Source: UBA1447 sp964568955
Lineage (GTDB): Bacteria; Bacillota; Clostridia; Oscillospirales; Acutalibacteraceae
Direction of reading: 5' to 3'
DNA length: 45,971 nt
Assembly (NCBI GenBank): GCA_964568955.1
Contig: CAZMSM010000009.1
Span: 1 to 45,971 of the forward strand
A program made the position numbers and the translations under genes. The notes under the pieces are model-generated. The model was not told where the DNA came from. It searched no databases and saw nothing but the letters and a program-made list of their open reading frames with translations. This document shows positions 1-6,784 of the stretch, piece after piece. How positions within the stretch are numbered: the stretch's first letter is position 1; each line of letters begins with the position of its first letter.

Positions 1-1
1 A

Positions 2-85
2 GCGTTTGTGCTATCTGTTGTACTGGTTGGTATAGAATTTAAAAAACAAAAAAAACTCGCTTATAATTTAAGCCATAGCATATAG
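2..85 (+). CDS. C-terminal fragment of a possible membrane protein (truncated by window edge)
   Basis: An open frame enters from the left edge and stops with TAG at 83-85. It encodes 27 residues: a hydrophobic stretch (AFVLSVVLVGI) followed by a basic tail (EFKKQKKL), the usual look of a last transmembrane helix with a positively charged cytoplasmic end. No family can be named from so little. It could also be a chance open frame, as the region is AT-rich and only 28 codons are visible. Confidence 0.3.
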   Translation, partial: AFVLSVVLVGIEFKKQKKLAYNLSHSI

Positions 86-314
86 CTATTATCCACAGCT
101 ACTGAGCAAGTGTTATCAATACCGATAACAAAATGATAACATTAGCTTATATAGGCAGGATAATATGGATATATCAAATAATCAAAGGATTTACATACTC
201 GGCAGAGAATAATTTCTAAACAAAATTAGTTAGGAAAAGTCGAGTGGGAGTAAGGGGCATACCCCTTTGCTTTTAAGAATATTTAAAGTTCGAAAATTAA
301 TGAGGAGAAAATCT
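86..314. other. AT-rich non-coding stretch upstream of the HEPN-motif gene
   Basis: No gene is visible. The stretch holds three copies of the heptamer GATAACA: one inverted at 111-117 and two direct at 124-130 and 135-141, exactly 11 bp apart. The first two form a palindrome, TGTTATC-N6-GATAACA. A short hairpin, AAGGGG-CATA-CCCCTT, lies at 252-267. No convincing -35/-10 pair was found. The heptamers look like a regulator-binding cluster, but that is inference. Confidence 0.4.
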
Positions 315-932
315 ATGGAGTGGTGGTCTTCAGAAAAAGATATACCGTATAAAGATCTGAATTTTAACAAAATTATAAATGGTTTTGTTTATAACTGTCC
401 ATCTTCAACTATGGAAAAGGAAAAGAATAAAATTAAAGATTGTAAAAAAGGTGTGCCAAAATACGAAATATTCTACAAGCCTGTAAGTGCCCGAGGAAAA
501 TCTTTTAGGGAAAGGAATATTAATGGTAGTCTACTTATAACAATTTTAACTCAAATAAAAAGACCCCTATCTAAAAAGAGTTCTTATTTAAGGGTTGAGC
601 AAAAAAATAATTTAACAATTGAAAAATCAGTCCAAGAAACTATTAAGAATTCGACATTAAAGGATCCTAACTTTGAATTAATAGCATTTCATGTCCATAG
701 TAATATGTCTGATACGGAAGCTATATACTACTATATACGCAATGCATTTGCACACGGATCTTTCGAGGTACGCAAATCAGGTAAGGAGCCAATTTATCTT
801 TTGGAGAGTCGCAATAAGAAAAAAATCAAAGCACGGATGAGATTAAAAGAGAGTTCATTACTTAATTATATTGAGTATTCAGAATTATCAGCTGGTCAGA
901 TTAAAAAAATGCAAAAACCAAAAAAGAAATAA
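315..932 (+). CDS. HEPN-motif protein of unknown function (putative RNase)
   Basis: A 205-residue basic, Lys-rich protein. The start is the ATG at 315, with AGGAG at 303-307 seven bases upstream; the TTG at 267 lacks a ribosome binding site. The recognisable part is RNAFAHGSFEV near residues 142-152. R142 and H147 are four residues apart, matching the R-x4-6-H signature of HEPN domains, and the sequence after it resembles the 'RN.xAHG.F' group found in plasmid and defence-associated proteins. HEPN proteins are commonly RNA-cutting toxins of toxin-antitoxin or abortive-infection systems, or RNA-binding partners. No antitoxin or nucleotidyltransferase gene adjoins it here. Base composition is far more AT-rich than the housekeeping genes to the right, suggesting acquisition by transfer. 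Function is inferred from one motif only. Confidence 0.7.
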   Translation: MEWWSSEKDIPYKDLNFNKIINGFVYNCPSSTMEKEKNKIKDCKKGVPKYEIFYKPVSARGKSFRERNINGSLLITILTQIKRPLSKKSSYLRVEQKNNLTIEKSVQETIKNSTLKDPNFELIAFHVHSNMSDTEAIYYYIRNAFAHGSFEVRKSGKEPIYLLESRNKKKIKARMRLKESSLLNYIEYSELSAGQIKKMQKPKKK

Positions 933-1063
933 TTTTGATAATAGTAGGTACTGTTATCACATCACCTTAAGTCTTTGTTTTGGTAAGATTGTAAAAGAAA
1001 GCAGTTGTTCATTTTTTCTCTTTAGTCTTTCACAAACCACTAATAACAAAAGGAGGAATTTTT

Positions 1064-1255
1064 ATGTCAGACAAAAAAATGATTCAGTTATTTAAAAGCA
1101 TTCGAATACCTTTCTTTTTAGGACAGACTATTTTGCTGGTTACATCAGCTTACTTGCTTGCTACAAAAAATGAGAACTGGCTTTATCCAATCTCTTTACT
1201 TTTGTTTCAACAAATTATTCTGTGGGCAGGTTATATTTATTACAGTAAAAAGTAA
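1064..1255 (+). CDS. Small membrane protein, 63 residues, unknown function
   Basis: Starts at ATG 1064 behind a strong AAGGAGGAA ribosome binding site with about seven bases spacing, so translation is likely. The protein has a short basic N-terminus, a hydrophobic segment at about residues 16-33, a short polar loop (TKNENW) and a second hydrophobic segment at about 40-60 ending in SKK. This predicts two membrane helices with both ends on the cytoplasmic side. No family recognised. It follows the HEPN-motif gene by 131 bases on the same strand and shares its AT-rich composition; whether the two are linked functionally is unknown. Confidence 0.65.
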   Translation: MSDKKMIQLFKSIRIPFFLGQTILLVTSAYLLATKNENWLYPISLLLFQQIILWAGYIYYSKK

Positions 1256-1275
1256 AAGCTAAATTAAAAGGCTAA

Positions 1276-1503
1276 ATAAAGCGCCCTGCTACTCTGAATG
1301 TTACAGAAAAATCAGAAAAGCAACAATTTTTCATACACAGTTCTTACAGTTTGTGTGCTAAAAATTTGATATTCGGTTATGATACATCGAAATACACTTT
1401 GGGCGAGGGCACGAGCAAAACAAAAGTCCTCGTCCCGAAAGACAAGAACTTTAGAGCTGAACAAATGACAAGAAACTCAGGTGCCTTAAGCGCATCCTTT
1501 TAA
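1276..1503 (+). pseudogene. Open frame without start codon, possible gene remnant
   Basis: A frame stays open for 75 codons before TAA at 1501-1503, but has no ATG and no ribosome binding site at its head. Its second half reads like real protein (YTLGEGTSKTKVLVPKDKN). It overlaps the end of the opposite-strand DUF1275 gene by about 18 bases. I recognise no family. It may be the decayed 3' end of a gene disrupted by the rearrangement that made this AT-rich end, or a chance frame. Confidence 0.25.
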
Positions 1504-2175
1504 GGTCGGGATATTCAAAAAAAATCTTTGCATAATGCCGGTTATCATAATGATGGTAGCCGGTATTATTAATGATATGGATATGTGCATTAGATTGTTA
1601 TTGACCATGTTTACTAAATTAAAGCCGATAACCGAACCTACGAGGAAGGCCATCCAGCGCAAAACCCAGAAGATAACCATCGGCCAGTTTCTTTCGGCTA
1701 TGCTGATTCCTATATCGGTAGCCGGTCCCGTTAAGTGTGTTGTGCGGTTGATTGACGTTAAACTGGTTGCTGCGTTCTGACACCCCATAGCCATGGGTAT
1801 AAGCATCGTGTATATAGTTGATTCCTTCAAAAACACAGGGAAAGATGCGATGATAATGAGAATGCCCGTTAAAAACAGACTGCCCATCAGTCCTGTTTTT
1901 GCGCTTATTTTAGTGGAAAGGTAAGCGCCCACTATAAAGGCGACAACGACCAGTCCGATACTCAAAAATGCTTTTAAATCCCACATAAACATCCAATAAC
2001 CGAGGCTTAGTCCGCGGCCGGTCATAAACGCGGAATTATCATTTAAAAATAGTTTTACTCCAATAGCGTCAATCCATCCTGCGGTCATAGAAAGAATAAA
2101 ACCTATCATGTTAACGCCTATTAAAGCTTGATTCTTATATGTGTTCTTCACTGCCGCGCCAATACTGTTATCCAA
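1486..2175 (-). CDS. DUF1275 (YoaK-type) integral membrane protein
   Basis: A polytopic membrane protein of 229 residues. The start is TTG at 2175, because AAGGAG lies eight bases upstream; a longer reading to ATG 2268 would run through the promoter. Features typical of DUF1275 are visible: GWIDAIG in the first helix, an MTG motif after it, MAMGCQNAATS in the middle and TTHLTGPATDIG near residue 165. About six hydrophobic segments are present. The family is widespread and of unknown biochemical function, sometimes suspected of transport. It stands alone on the minus strand with its own promoter and a candidate operator. The usual MTGNT motif is MTGRG here. Confidence 0.8.
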   Translation of the reverse strand: MDNSIGAAVKNTYKNQALIGVNMIGFILSMTAGWIDAIGVKLFLNDNSAFMTGRGLSLGYWMFMWDLKAFLSIGLVVVAFIVGAYLSTKISAKTGLMGSLFLTGILIIIASFPVFLKESTIYTMLIPMAMGCQNAATSLTSINRTTHLTGPATDIGISIAERNWPMVIFWVLRWMAFLVGSVIGFNLVNMVNNNLMHISISLIIPATIIMITGIMQRFFLNIPTLKGCA

Positions 2176-2202
2176 TAAAAAGGCTCCTTCATTTTTTATT
2201 CT

Positions 2203-2231
2203 ATTATAGCATATATTGGTAATTATATCTA
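2203..2231 (-). promoter_or_regulatory. Promoter of the DUF1275 gene
   Basis: Reading the minus strand, a perfect TATAAT (2203-2208) is preceded by a TG two bases upstream (extended -10). A -35-like TAGATA (2226-2231, four of six matches) lies at the ideal 17-base spacing. The -10 is about 27 bases upstream of the chosen TTG start. Confidence 0.6.
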
Positions 2232-2246
2232 TCCTAATTGGTAATT
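2215..2246. promoter_or_regulatory. Direct-repeat candidate operator ATTGGTAATT
   Basis: ATTGGTAATT occurs at 2215-2224 and again, identically, at 2237-2246. The copies start 22 bp apart, two helical turns, so both face the same side of the DNA. One copy lies between -35 and -10 of the DUF1275 promoter and the other just upstream of the -35. The placement suggests a repressor site; the regulator is unknown. Confidence 0.45.
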
Positions 2247-2462
2247 GATTTGATATCCGATCACACAAAAGTAATCAATACGCCCCTTTTGAATATCCTG
2301 CCGAGATAAAAAGCATATTGGAAATCGTTGATATTTGCAATACTTGTCAGCTCTTATTCATCATATACGTGCTGCAGGGCTACGTGCGACGACGATTCTG
2401 ATATAATTTTTAATTTACTTTGTACACCTTTTAAACAATTTGTAAACTCTTTCTATACATTC

Positions 2463-2491
2463 TTGATAAAAAGATAGGTTTGTGGTATAAG
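2463..2491 (+). promoter_or_regulatory. Sigma-A-type promoter of the Hsp20 gene
   Basis: TTGATA (2463-2468), 17-base spacer, TATAAG (2486-2491). Transcription would begin close to 2498, directly at the left edge of the CIRCE element, as in other HrcA-controlled genes. The rest of 2269-2460 shows nothing else I can support. Confidence 0.75.
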
Positions 2492-2501
2492 TATAGTGAG
2501 G

Positions 2502-2528
2502 TTGGCACTCACGGGCCAAGGGTGCTAA
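2502..2528 (+). promoter_or_regulatory. CIRCE element (HrcA operator)
   Basis: TTGGCACTC (2502-2510), nine-base spacer, GGGTGCTAA (2520-2528). The known consensus is TTAGCACTC-N9-GAGTGCTAA, so each arm differs by one base (a compensating G where the consensus has A on both sides). It lies between the promoter and the ribosome binding site of the Hsp20 gene, and predicts repression by HrcA and induction by heat or protein-folding stress. Confidence 0.9.
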
Positions 2529-2560
2529 CAAATAATAAAATACGATAGGAGTTGTTTTTT

Positions 2561-3007
2561 ATGGCAAGACTGATACCCTATAACCGTAGAAAAGACGAAC
2601 TGGTAAACACCGGATTCGGCGACTTCTACAATATGCTCGATGACTTTTTTAACGATGACTGGGGCACGAGAAGAAGCCTGGCACACGACACTTTTAAAGT
2701 TGATGTTAAGGAAGATGAAAAAAGCTACAGTATTGAAGCAGAGTTACCGGGTGTGAATAAAGACGAGGTTGATATTTCGCTTGACGATGGCAGACTCCAA
2801 ATAACCGTTACCCGCGAAGACAAGGTAGAGGAAGATAAGAAGGACTACATCCACAGGGAAAGACGCTATTGTTCCATGCAACGTAGCTTGTATTTGGCAG
2901 ATGCCGATGGTACACAAGTAAAAGCAAAACTTGAAAACGGCGAATTAAAAATTGATGTTCCGAAAAAAGAAAAAGTCGACACAAGCATTAAAATTGATGT
3001 CGAATAA
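2561..3007 (+). CDS. Hsp20 family small heat-shock protein
   Basis: A 148-residue alpha-crystallin-type chaperone that binds unfolding proteins in the cytoplasm without ATP. Start ATG 2561 follows TAGGAG nine bases upstream; an in-frame TTG at 2552 is not better placed. The N-terminal part (ARLIPYNRRK ... YNMLDDFF) is followed by the alpha-crystallin domain at about residues 40-148, with FKVDVKEDEKSYSIEAELPG, LDDGRLQITV and the end motif AKLENGELKIDVPK (the conserved A-x-x-x-n-G-v-L). Monocistronic between its CIRCE-controlled promoter and a terminator. Confidence 0.95.
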   Translation: MARLIPYNRRKDELVNTGFGDFYNMLDDFFNDDWGTRRSLAHDTFKVDVKEDEKSYSIEAELPGVNKDEVDISLDDGRLQITVTREDKVEEDKKDYIHRERRYCSMQRSLYLADADGTQVKAKLENGELKIDVPKKEKVDTSIKIDVE

Positions 3008-3017
3008 CTTTGTTGAT

Positions 3018-3057
3018 AAAAAGAGTGCATCGTTGGCCCACGGTGCACTCTTTTTTA
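3018..3057 (+). terminator. Intrinsic terminator after the Hsp20 gene
   Basis: Stem AAGAGTGCA (3021-3029) pairs perfectly with TGCACTCTT (3044-3052), is extended by A-T pairs, and is followed by a T run to 3056. The A run on the other side would let it act also for the convergent minus-strand gene ending at 3072. Confidence 0.9.
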
Positions 3058-3071
3058 TTTGCGGGACGAAA

Positions 3072-3596
3072 CTATTCCTGTTCTGCACCGTCATCTAATT
3101 CTTCATTCTCTTCTTCGTGTAATTCATCGTCAGTTTCCACAGGCATCGTTTCTTTCCGCTTAGACCAGTTCATCAAATACAAGGCTCCTATGGCAATAGC
3201 AGGCACGGCAATAAGCAAGCTTAATGCAAACGCGGTGTACCACGCTATACCGAGCCGGTTATGATCAAGAACTGATTTAATCATATGAGCGAAACCGACT
3301 AGCACAAACGCTATCCCGGCGGTTTTCTCATAGTTCCAGGAGATAGCAATTATTGCAATGATGATGAATGCGGGAATATTCTGTTTGAAAAGCTCAACCA
3401 CAAAAGGATTTAAGTTGGTAGCCGCAGTGCTGTCAGACAGAAAGCCGGCTATATAATCCTTAACACTTATAGCAAGTTCCACAATGCTCATGCCGGGGGG
3501 AATGGCTTTATACGAAAACGCCATAAGAACCGCCGCAAAAATAAATGCTAACACGCGGGGTGCCCATAAAAGAATTTTAGCCTTTTTGTCTTCCAT
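3072..3596 (-). CDS. Integral membrane protein of unknown function
   Basis: 174 residues, ATG 3596 with GGAGG eight bases upstream. About four hydrophobic segments: residues 8-30, 72-88, 90-107 and 122-143. They are followed by a short basic patch (SKRKE) and a strongly acidic tail (residues 150-174 mostly Glu/Asp) that would lie in the cytoplasm. The opening ILLWAPRVLAFIF resembles small clostridial membrane proteins of the DUF7670 type, but I cannot confirm this. It sits downstream of the glycoside-hydrolase-like gene but has its own promoter. Confidence 0.8.
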   Translation of the reverse strand: MEDKKAKILLWAPRVLAFIFAAVLMAFSYKAIPPGMSIVELAISVKDYIAGFLSDSTAATNLNPFVVELFKQNIPAFIIIAIIAISWNYEKTAGIAFVLVGFAHMIKSVLDHNRLGIAWYTAFALSLLIAVPAIAIGALYLMNWSKRKETMPVETDDELHEEENEELDDGAEQE

Positions 3597-3656
3597 GCTA
3601 TTTGCCTCCGATTCGTTTGTTTGCAGTCTGTATAAATATTGGGGTTTCCACCTGCT

Positions 3657-3686
3657 ATTGTATATGCCATCTTGCGTTCATGTCAA
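3657..3686 (-). promoter_or_regulatory. Promoter of the small membrane protein gene
   Basis: On the minus strand, a perfect TTGACA (3681-3686) with TACAAT (3657-3662) at 18 bases, or TATACA (3659-3664) at 16 bases. It lies in the 147-base gap after the putative glycoside hydrolase gene, so the membrane protein can be transcribed separately. Confidence 0.6.
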
Positions 3687-3743
3687 GGGCATTGCGAAAT
3701 CATCCATGGGACTGCGTATTTTTAGTGTTTTTCGTGGTTCCCA

Positions 3744-4958
3744 TCAGTCTTCTTTGAGCAGGGCAATCTGCCCGGGCGATAGCCAAATCCCGGCTGTTTG
3801 ACCCCTTTGGACATCTTTTTCGCCAACCGGGTCTGTGTGTACGTGGATTGCGCTAAACTTATTGCCGTAACTGCATTGCATTAAGTTGAACCCGGTTTTC
3901 ATGGTGATACTGACATAGGTTGACTCCTCCGGCGAATTGCAACAGACAATATAATAGGTATTCCCCTCTTCATCATAAAAGCGGGAAAATATCAACGGTA
4001 CGTCGTCGTTTGAATCAATCTCCAACACGTTGCCGAACGGTTTGAACAGCGACACACCACCGTAAGCTTTACCAACATGGTAGCAAGTATCAATTTTTAG
4101 TCGTGTAATAATTTCACCGCAATAATTGTTAAAAACACGGTTCACTTCCGACATATCTGTGAAAGCCTGTGTCCGCTCGCCCAATTGGTTAATAGGTGCG
4201 TTGCGGTAGTTGTCTTGAATGCCGGGCATTTGAATCACATACCAGGAGACACCGGCAGCCCCGTGTGCCACAGATGTGCCAAGCTGCCACTGCAAATCGT
4301 TTTTTGACGGGCAGCGGTAGCGATAGTGTCCGCAGGAAAGTGCTGTGTTGAAAAACGGCACGCCTAAGCGTTTGGTCGCCAGACCATATTCCTTCAAGTT
4401 TTCAAAATATATATCCAACCCATCAAATTCGTCTTGCATTTGAGCATAGCAATCGTATGACAAAAGTTTGGCATTACCTTCCTGCACAACGCGGCCAAGG
4501 TAATCCGCAAGGTTATCCGAGCCAATGCGCGAGGCTAACCATGTGAACCAAGGCAGTAAATTGAGGAATGCGATAAGATGAGTCGCCATTTCCCCCTGAA
4601 TTCGCAGTGCCGAAAAAGCATCCGCCGCCTCATTAGCATCCGGCTCATCACCGGCGAAGAAACCATAAACGGCAGGATGAGAACCGTAATCGTCAAGTGC
4701 CTGTTTAAATAGCTCTCTATACCCATCCTCGCCAAGTTCTGTCAGGTTACGCCAGTGTGTACGGTAATCGCGTAAAATCACCTTGATATTAAGCTCCGCC
4801 GAACGGTCAAGGAGTTTAATGACATCGCCTTTGTCCGCAGAGGAATAACCCGGTGACATGGCAAGCGTGATGCCCAAATCCCGCCACATGGCAGGCGCGT
4901 CGGGCACCAGTTGGTGCATACTGATGTTGCTCCAAAAGCTGATGGGGTATTTGGGCAT
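3744..4958 (-). CDS. Putative TIM-barrel glycoside hydrolase
   Basis: 404 residues, cytoplasmic (no signal peptide); ATG 4958 is preceded by GAGGAGG. The N-terminal 300 residues read as a (beta/alpha)8 glycosidase: a substrate-proximal start (ISFWSNISMHQL), KVILRDYRTHW near residue 60, YGFFAGDEPD near 98-107 with Asp104-Glu105-Pro106 placed as in acid/base strands, LLSYDCYAQ, FFNTALSCGHYRYRCPS and SWYVIQMPG. The last ~90 residues look like a beta-sandwich. The general pattern recalls GH2/GH42-like barrels, but I cannot assign a numbered family and the nucleophile is not evident. It lies 52 bases downstream of a secreted metallophosphoesterase gene at the end of the uvr operon. Substrate unknown. 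Confidence 0.6.
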   Translation of the reverse strand: MPKYPISFWSNISMHQLVPDAPAMWRDLGITLAMSPGYSSADKGDVIKLLDRSAELNIKVILRDYRTHWRNLTELGEDGYRELFKQALDDYGSHPAVYGFFAGDEPDANEAADAFSALRIQGEMATHLIAFLNLLPWFTWLASRIGSDNLADYLGRVVQEGNAKLLSYDCYAQMQDEFDGLDIYFENLKEYGLATKRLGVPFFNTALSCGHYRYRCPSKNDLQWQLGTSVAHGAAGVSWYVIQMPGIQDNYRNAPINQLGERTQAFTDMSEVNRVFNNYCGEIITRLKIDTCYHVGKAYGGVSLFKPFGNVLEIDSNDDVPLIFSRFYDEEGNTYYIVCCNSPEESTYVSITMKTGFNLMQCSYGNKFSAIHVHTDPVGEKDVQRGQTAGIWLSPGQIALLKED

Positions 4959-5010
4959 GGGTAAAACCTCCTCATTGCGTTACGTTGCTTTCGATGAAAA
5001 ACGGCTGAAA

Positions 5011-6759
5011 TCACGAAACGGCCGAAACGGATTTAACCGCATTGATAACAATTCCAAAAAGCTTAAATATGATGCCAAAGGCATAGCCGGTCTCGGTAAT
5101 CATTACTGTTTTGCCTGTCAAATCCCAAATTGCTCCGTAGGGTTCGAGGGTTTCGTTTAGGTCACCGGGGGCATACATGTCGTCTGTGATACCGCTTAGC
5201 AAGGGTTTCATCACCTCAACGAAAACAAGCTTTGCCGCGCTTTGTATGTAAATTTGTTTGGCAAGAGGTGTATAGAAGTTTTCTGTTATGTTAAAGCCTG
5301 CGGCGGGTAGTCCAATGCTTGTAAACAGGACGTTTGCCATGTTCACAGGGATGTTGGTCAGTGCATAGACAAGTGCTGCATTGAAGCCTTGCCTGAACAA
5401 GGTAATTTCAGGAGAATTGTAAGGCATATTTTCGTCGCCTGCGTAGTGGTGGGCGTAAATCGTTCCGCCAATTTCCAACACATTGTTATAGTCACTTGCT
5501 TGTAGTGTTACTCCGGCTTTTGCAGCAATTTCTTCAAGGCTGTCTATTGCCGGCGTTCCTGCTTTGTCATACAAAGGCATCTTGAGTGCATCCGCAAGGG
5601 TGTTCAGGGCTGTAGCGAGTGCGTCATACGCGGGGGTGCCCTCTTCGATTTTCAGTGAACGGGCAAGTTTGCTCGTATTTTGAGGTAAATCATATGCCGC
5701 CCTAACGATGCTTGCTTTAAAATAGTCATGGCTATAGGTTGGAAAATCATGCTGAATCAAATCGAGCTGTGCCGGGTTGTAACCGGGGGGCAGGTAGGAC
5801 ATATCGACAGTATCGATGTATTCCGTTTTAACGTCAATTGCAGTGTCCGAAAATGTAACTTCGCGGTAAGAGTTGGGGTAGGTTATCAAGCTACATGTTT
5901 CAATGTCGTATATCCTGTTCCCGTTTGCGGAAACTGCCATTGAAATATCATTCGTGTGCCCATGTCCCGTAAAAAAGACTTTTATGCCCCAATCGGCAAA
6001 CTTCGTGGCGTTTTCTCTGTAATTTTCCAAACAAAGCATGTTGCCGGTCAAGCTTTGAATGCCGAAGTGTTCAAGGGCGTTGTGGTGAACCATGCCGATA
6101 AGCTTTTTGCCGTCCTGTTTCGCCTGATTTACTTGTACTTCTATCCAAGCGAGTAATTCCGGCGTTACTTGGCTGCCGTCTTGCCTGTAAATACAAGCAT
6201 CCAGGGCAAGCAGGCGGTAGTCGTTGTCCAGTTCCGCCGTATAAGAACCGGAGCTATCGTGTGCAACCAGTGCGTCACTGTAACCGAGGTCTGCATAAAC
6301 GGATAAAAAATCCGACAAATCCAGCCGACCGGACGATGCGGAAGTGCGAATATCATGATTGCCCGGTATCACAAATATTTTTTTGCCGGTTCTTTGTTTG
6401 AACTCGTTGAGAATGGCGGCAATACCTAAGTGCTGATCCCAATGCCCATCCAGGCTAATGTCACCGGGGATAAGTAAATATTTTGCGGAGGATTTTTCGA
6501 ACCTTGAGAGGAATTCATATATGATTGCGTCCGACTCAAACACCAGCATTCCCTTGTCGTTCACATGAGCATACAGTGGGTCACCCGGTAGCATGTTCTG
6601 CCCCTCTATCGGTCCAATCGAACTATGTGGCTGGTAGTGAATATCCGCGGCAACCCACACAGACAGGGGTTGTTCTGCTTTGGCAGAGGCACCGACAAAG
6701 GTCATCAACAAGGCAAAGCAAAGGATAAGGCAGGAGCTTGACTTAAGCATTTTTTTCAA
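5011..6759 (-). CDS. Secreted calcineurin-like metallophosphoesterase
   Basis: About 582 residues. TTG at 6759 is chosen because AAAGG (6771-6775) is about 11 bases upstream; TTG 6768 is only two bases from it. A signal peptide (LKKMLKSSSCLILCFALLMTF...ASAKA) leads to export. All metallophosphoesterase blocks are visible: ADIHY (D-x-H), GDISLDG, GNHD, GMVHHN and GHGHTND, within about residues 35-270, which should bind two metal ions. The remaining ~300 residues are helical and unassigned, ending in a hydrophobic stretch (AFGIIFKLFGIVINAV) that might hold the protein at the membrane. Phosphoester substrate unknown. It follows uvrA by 25 bases and precedes the glycoside-hydrolase-like gene, so it is probably co-transcribed with DNA-repair genes despite its extracellular role. 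Confidence 0.85.
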   Translation of the reverse strand: MKKMLKSSSCLILCFALLMTFVGASAKAEQPLSVWVAADIHYQPHSSIGPIEGQNMLPGDPLYAHVNDKGMLVFESDAIIYEFLSRFEKSSAKYLLIPGDISLDGHWDQHLGIAAILNEFKQRTGKKIFVIPGNHDIRTSASSGRLDLSDFLSVYADLGYSDALVAHDSSGSYTAELDNDYRLLALDACIYRQDGSQVTPELLAWIEVQVNQAKQDGKKLIGMVHHNALEHFGIQSLTGNMLCLENYRENATKFADWGIKVFFTGHGHTNDISMAVSANGNRIYDIETCSLITYPNSYREVTFSDTAIDVKTEYIDTVDMSYLPPGYNPAQLDLIQHDFPTYSHDYFKASIVRAAYDLPQNTSKLARSLKIEEGTPAYDALATALNTLADALKMPLYDKAGTPAIDSLEEIAAKAGVTLQASDYNNVLEIGGTIYAHHYAGDENMPYNSPEITLFRQGFNAALVYALTNIPVNMANVLFTSIGLPAAGFNITENFYTPLAKQIYIQSAAKLVFVEVMKPLLSGITDDMYAPGDLNETLEPYGAIWDLTGKTVMITETGYAFGIIFKLFGIVINAVKSVSAVS

Positions 6760-6784
6760 CAGATTCAAATCCTTTCAAAATTCA

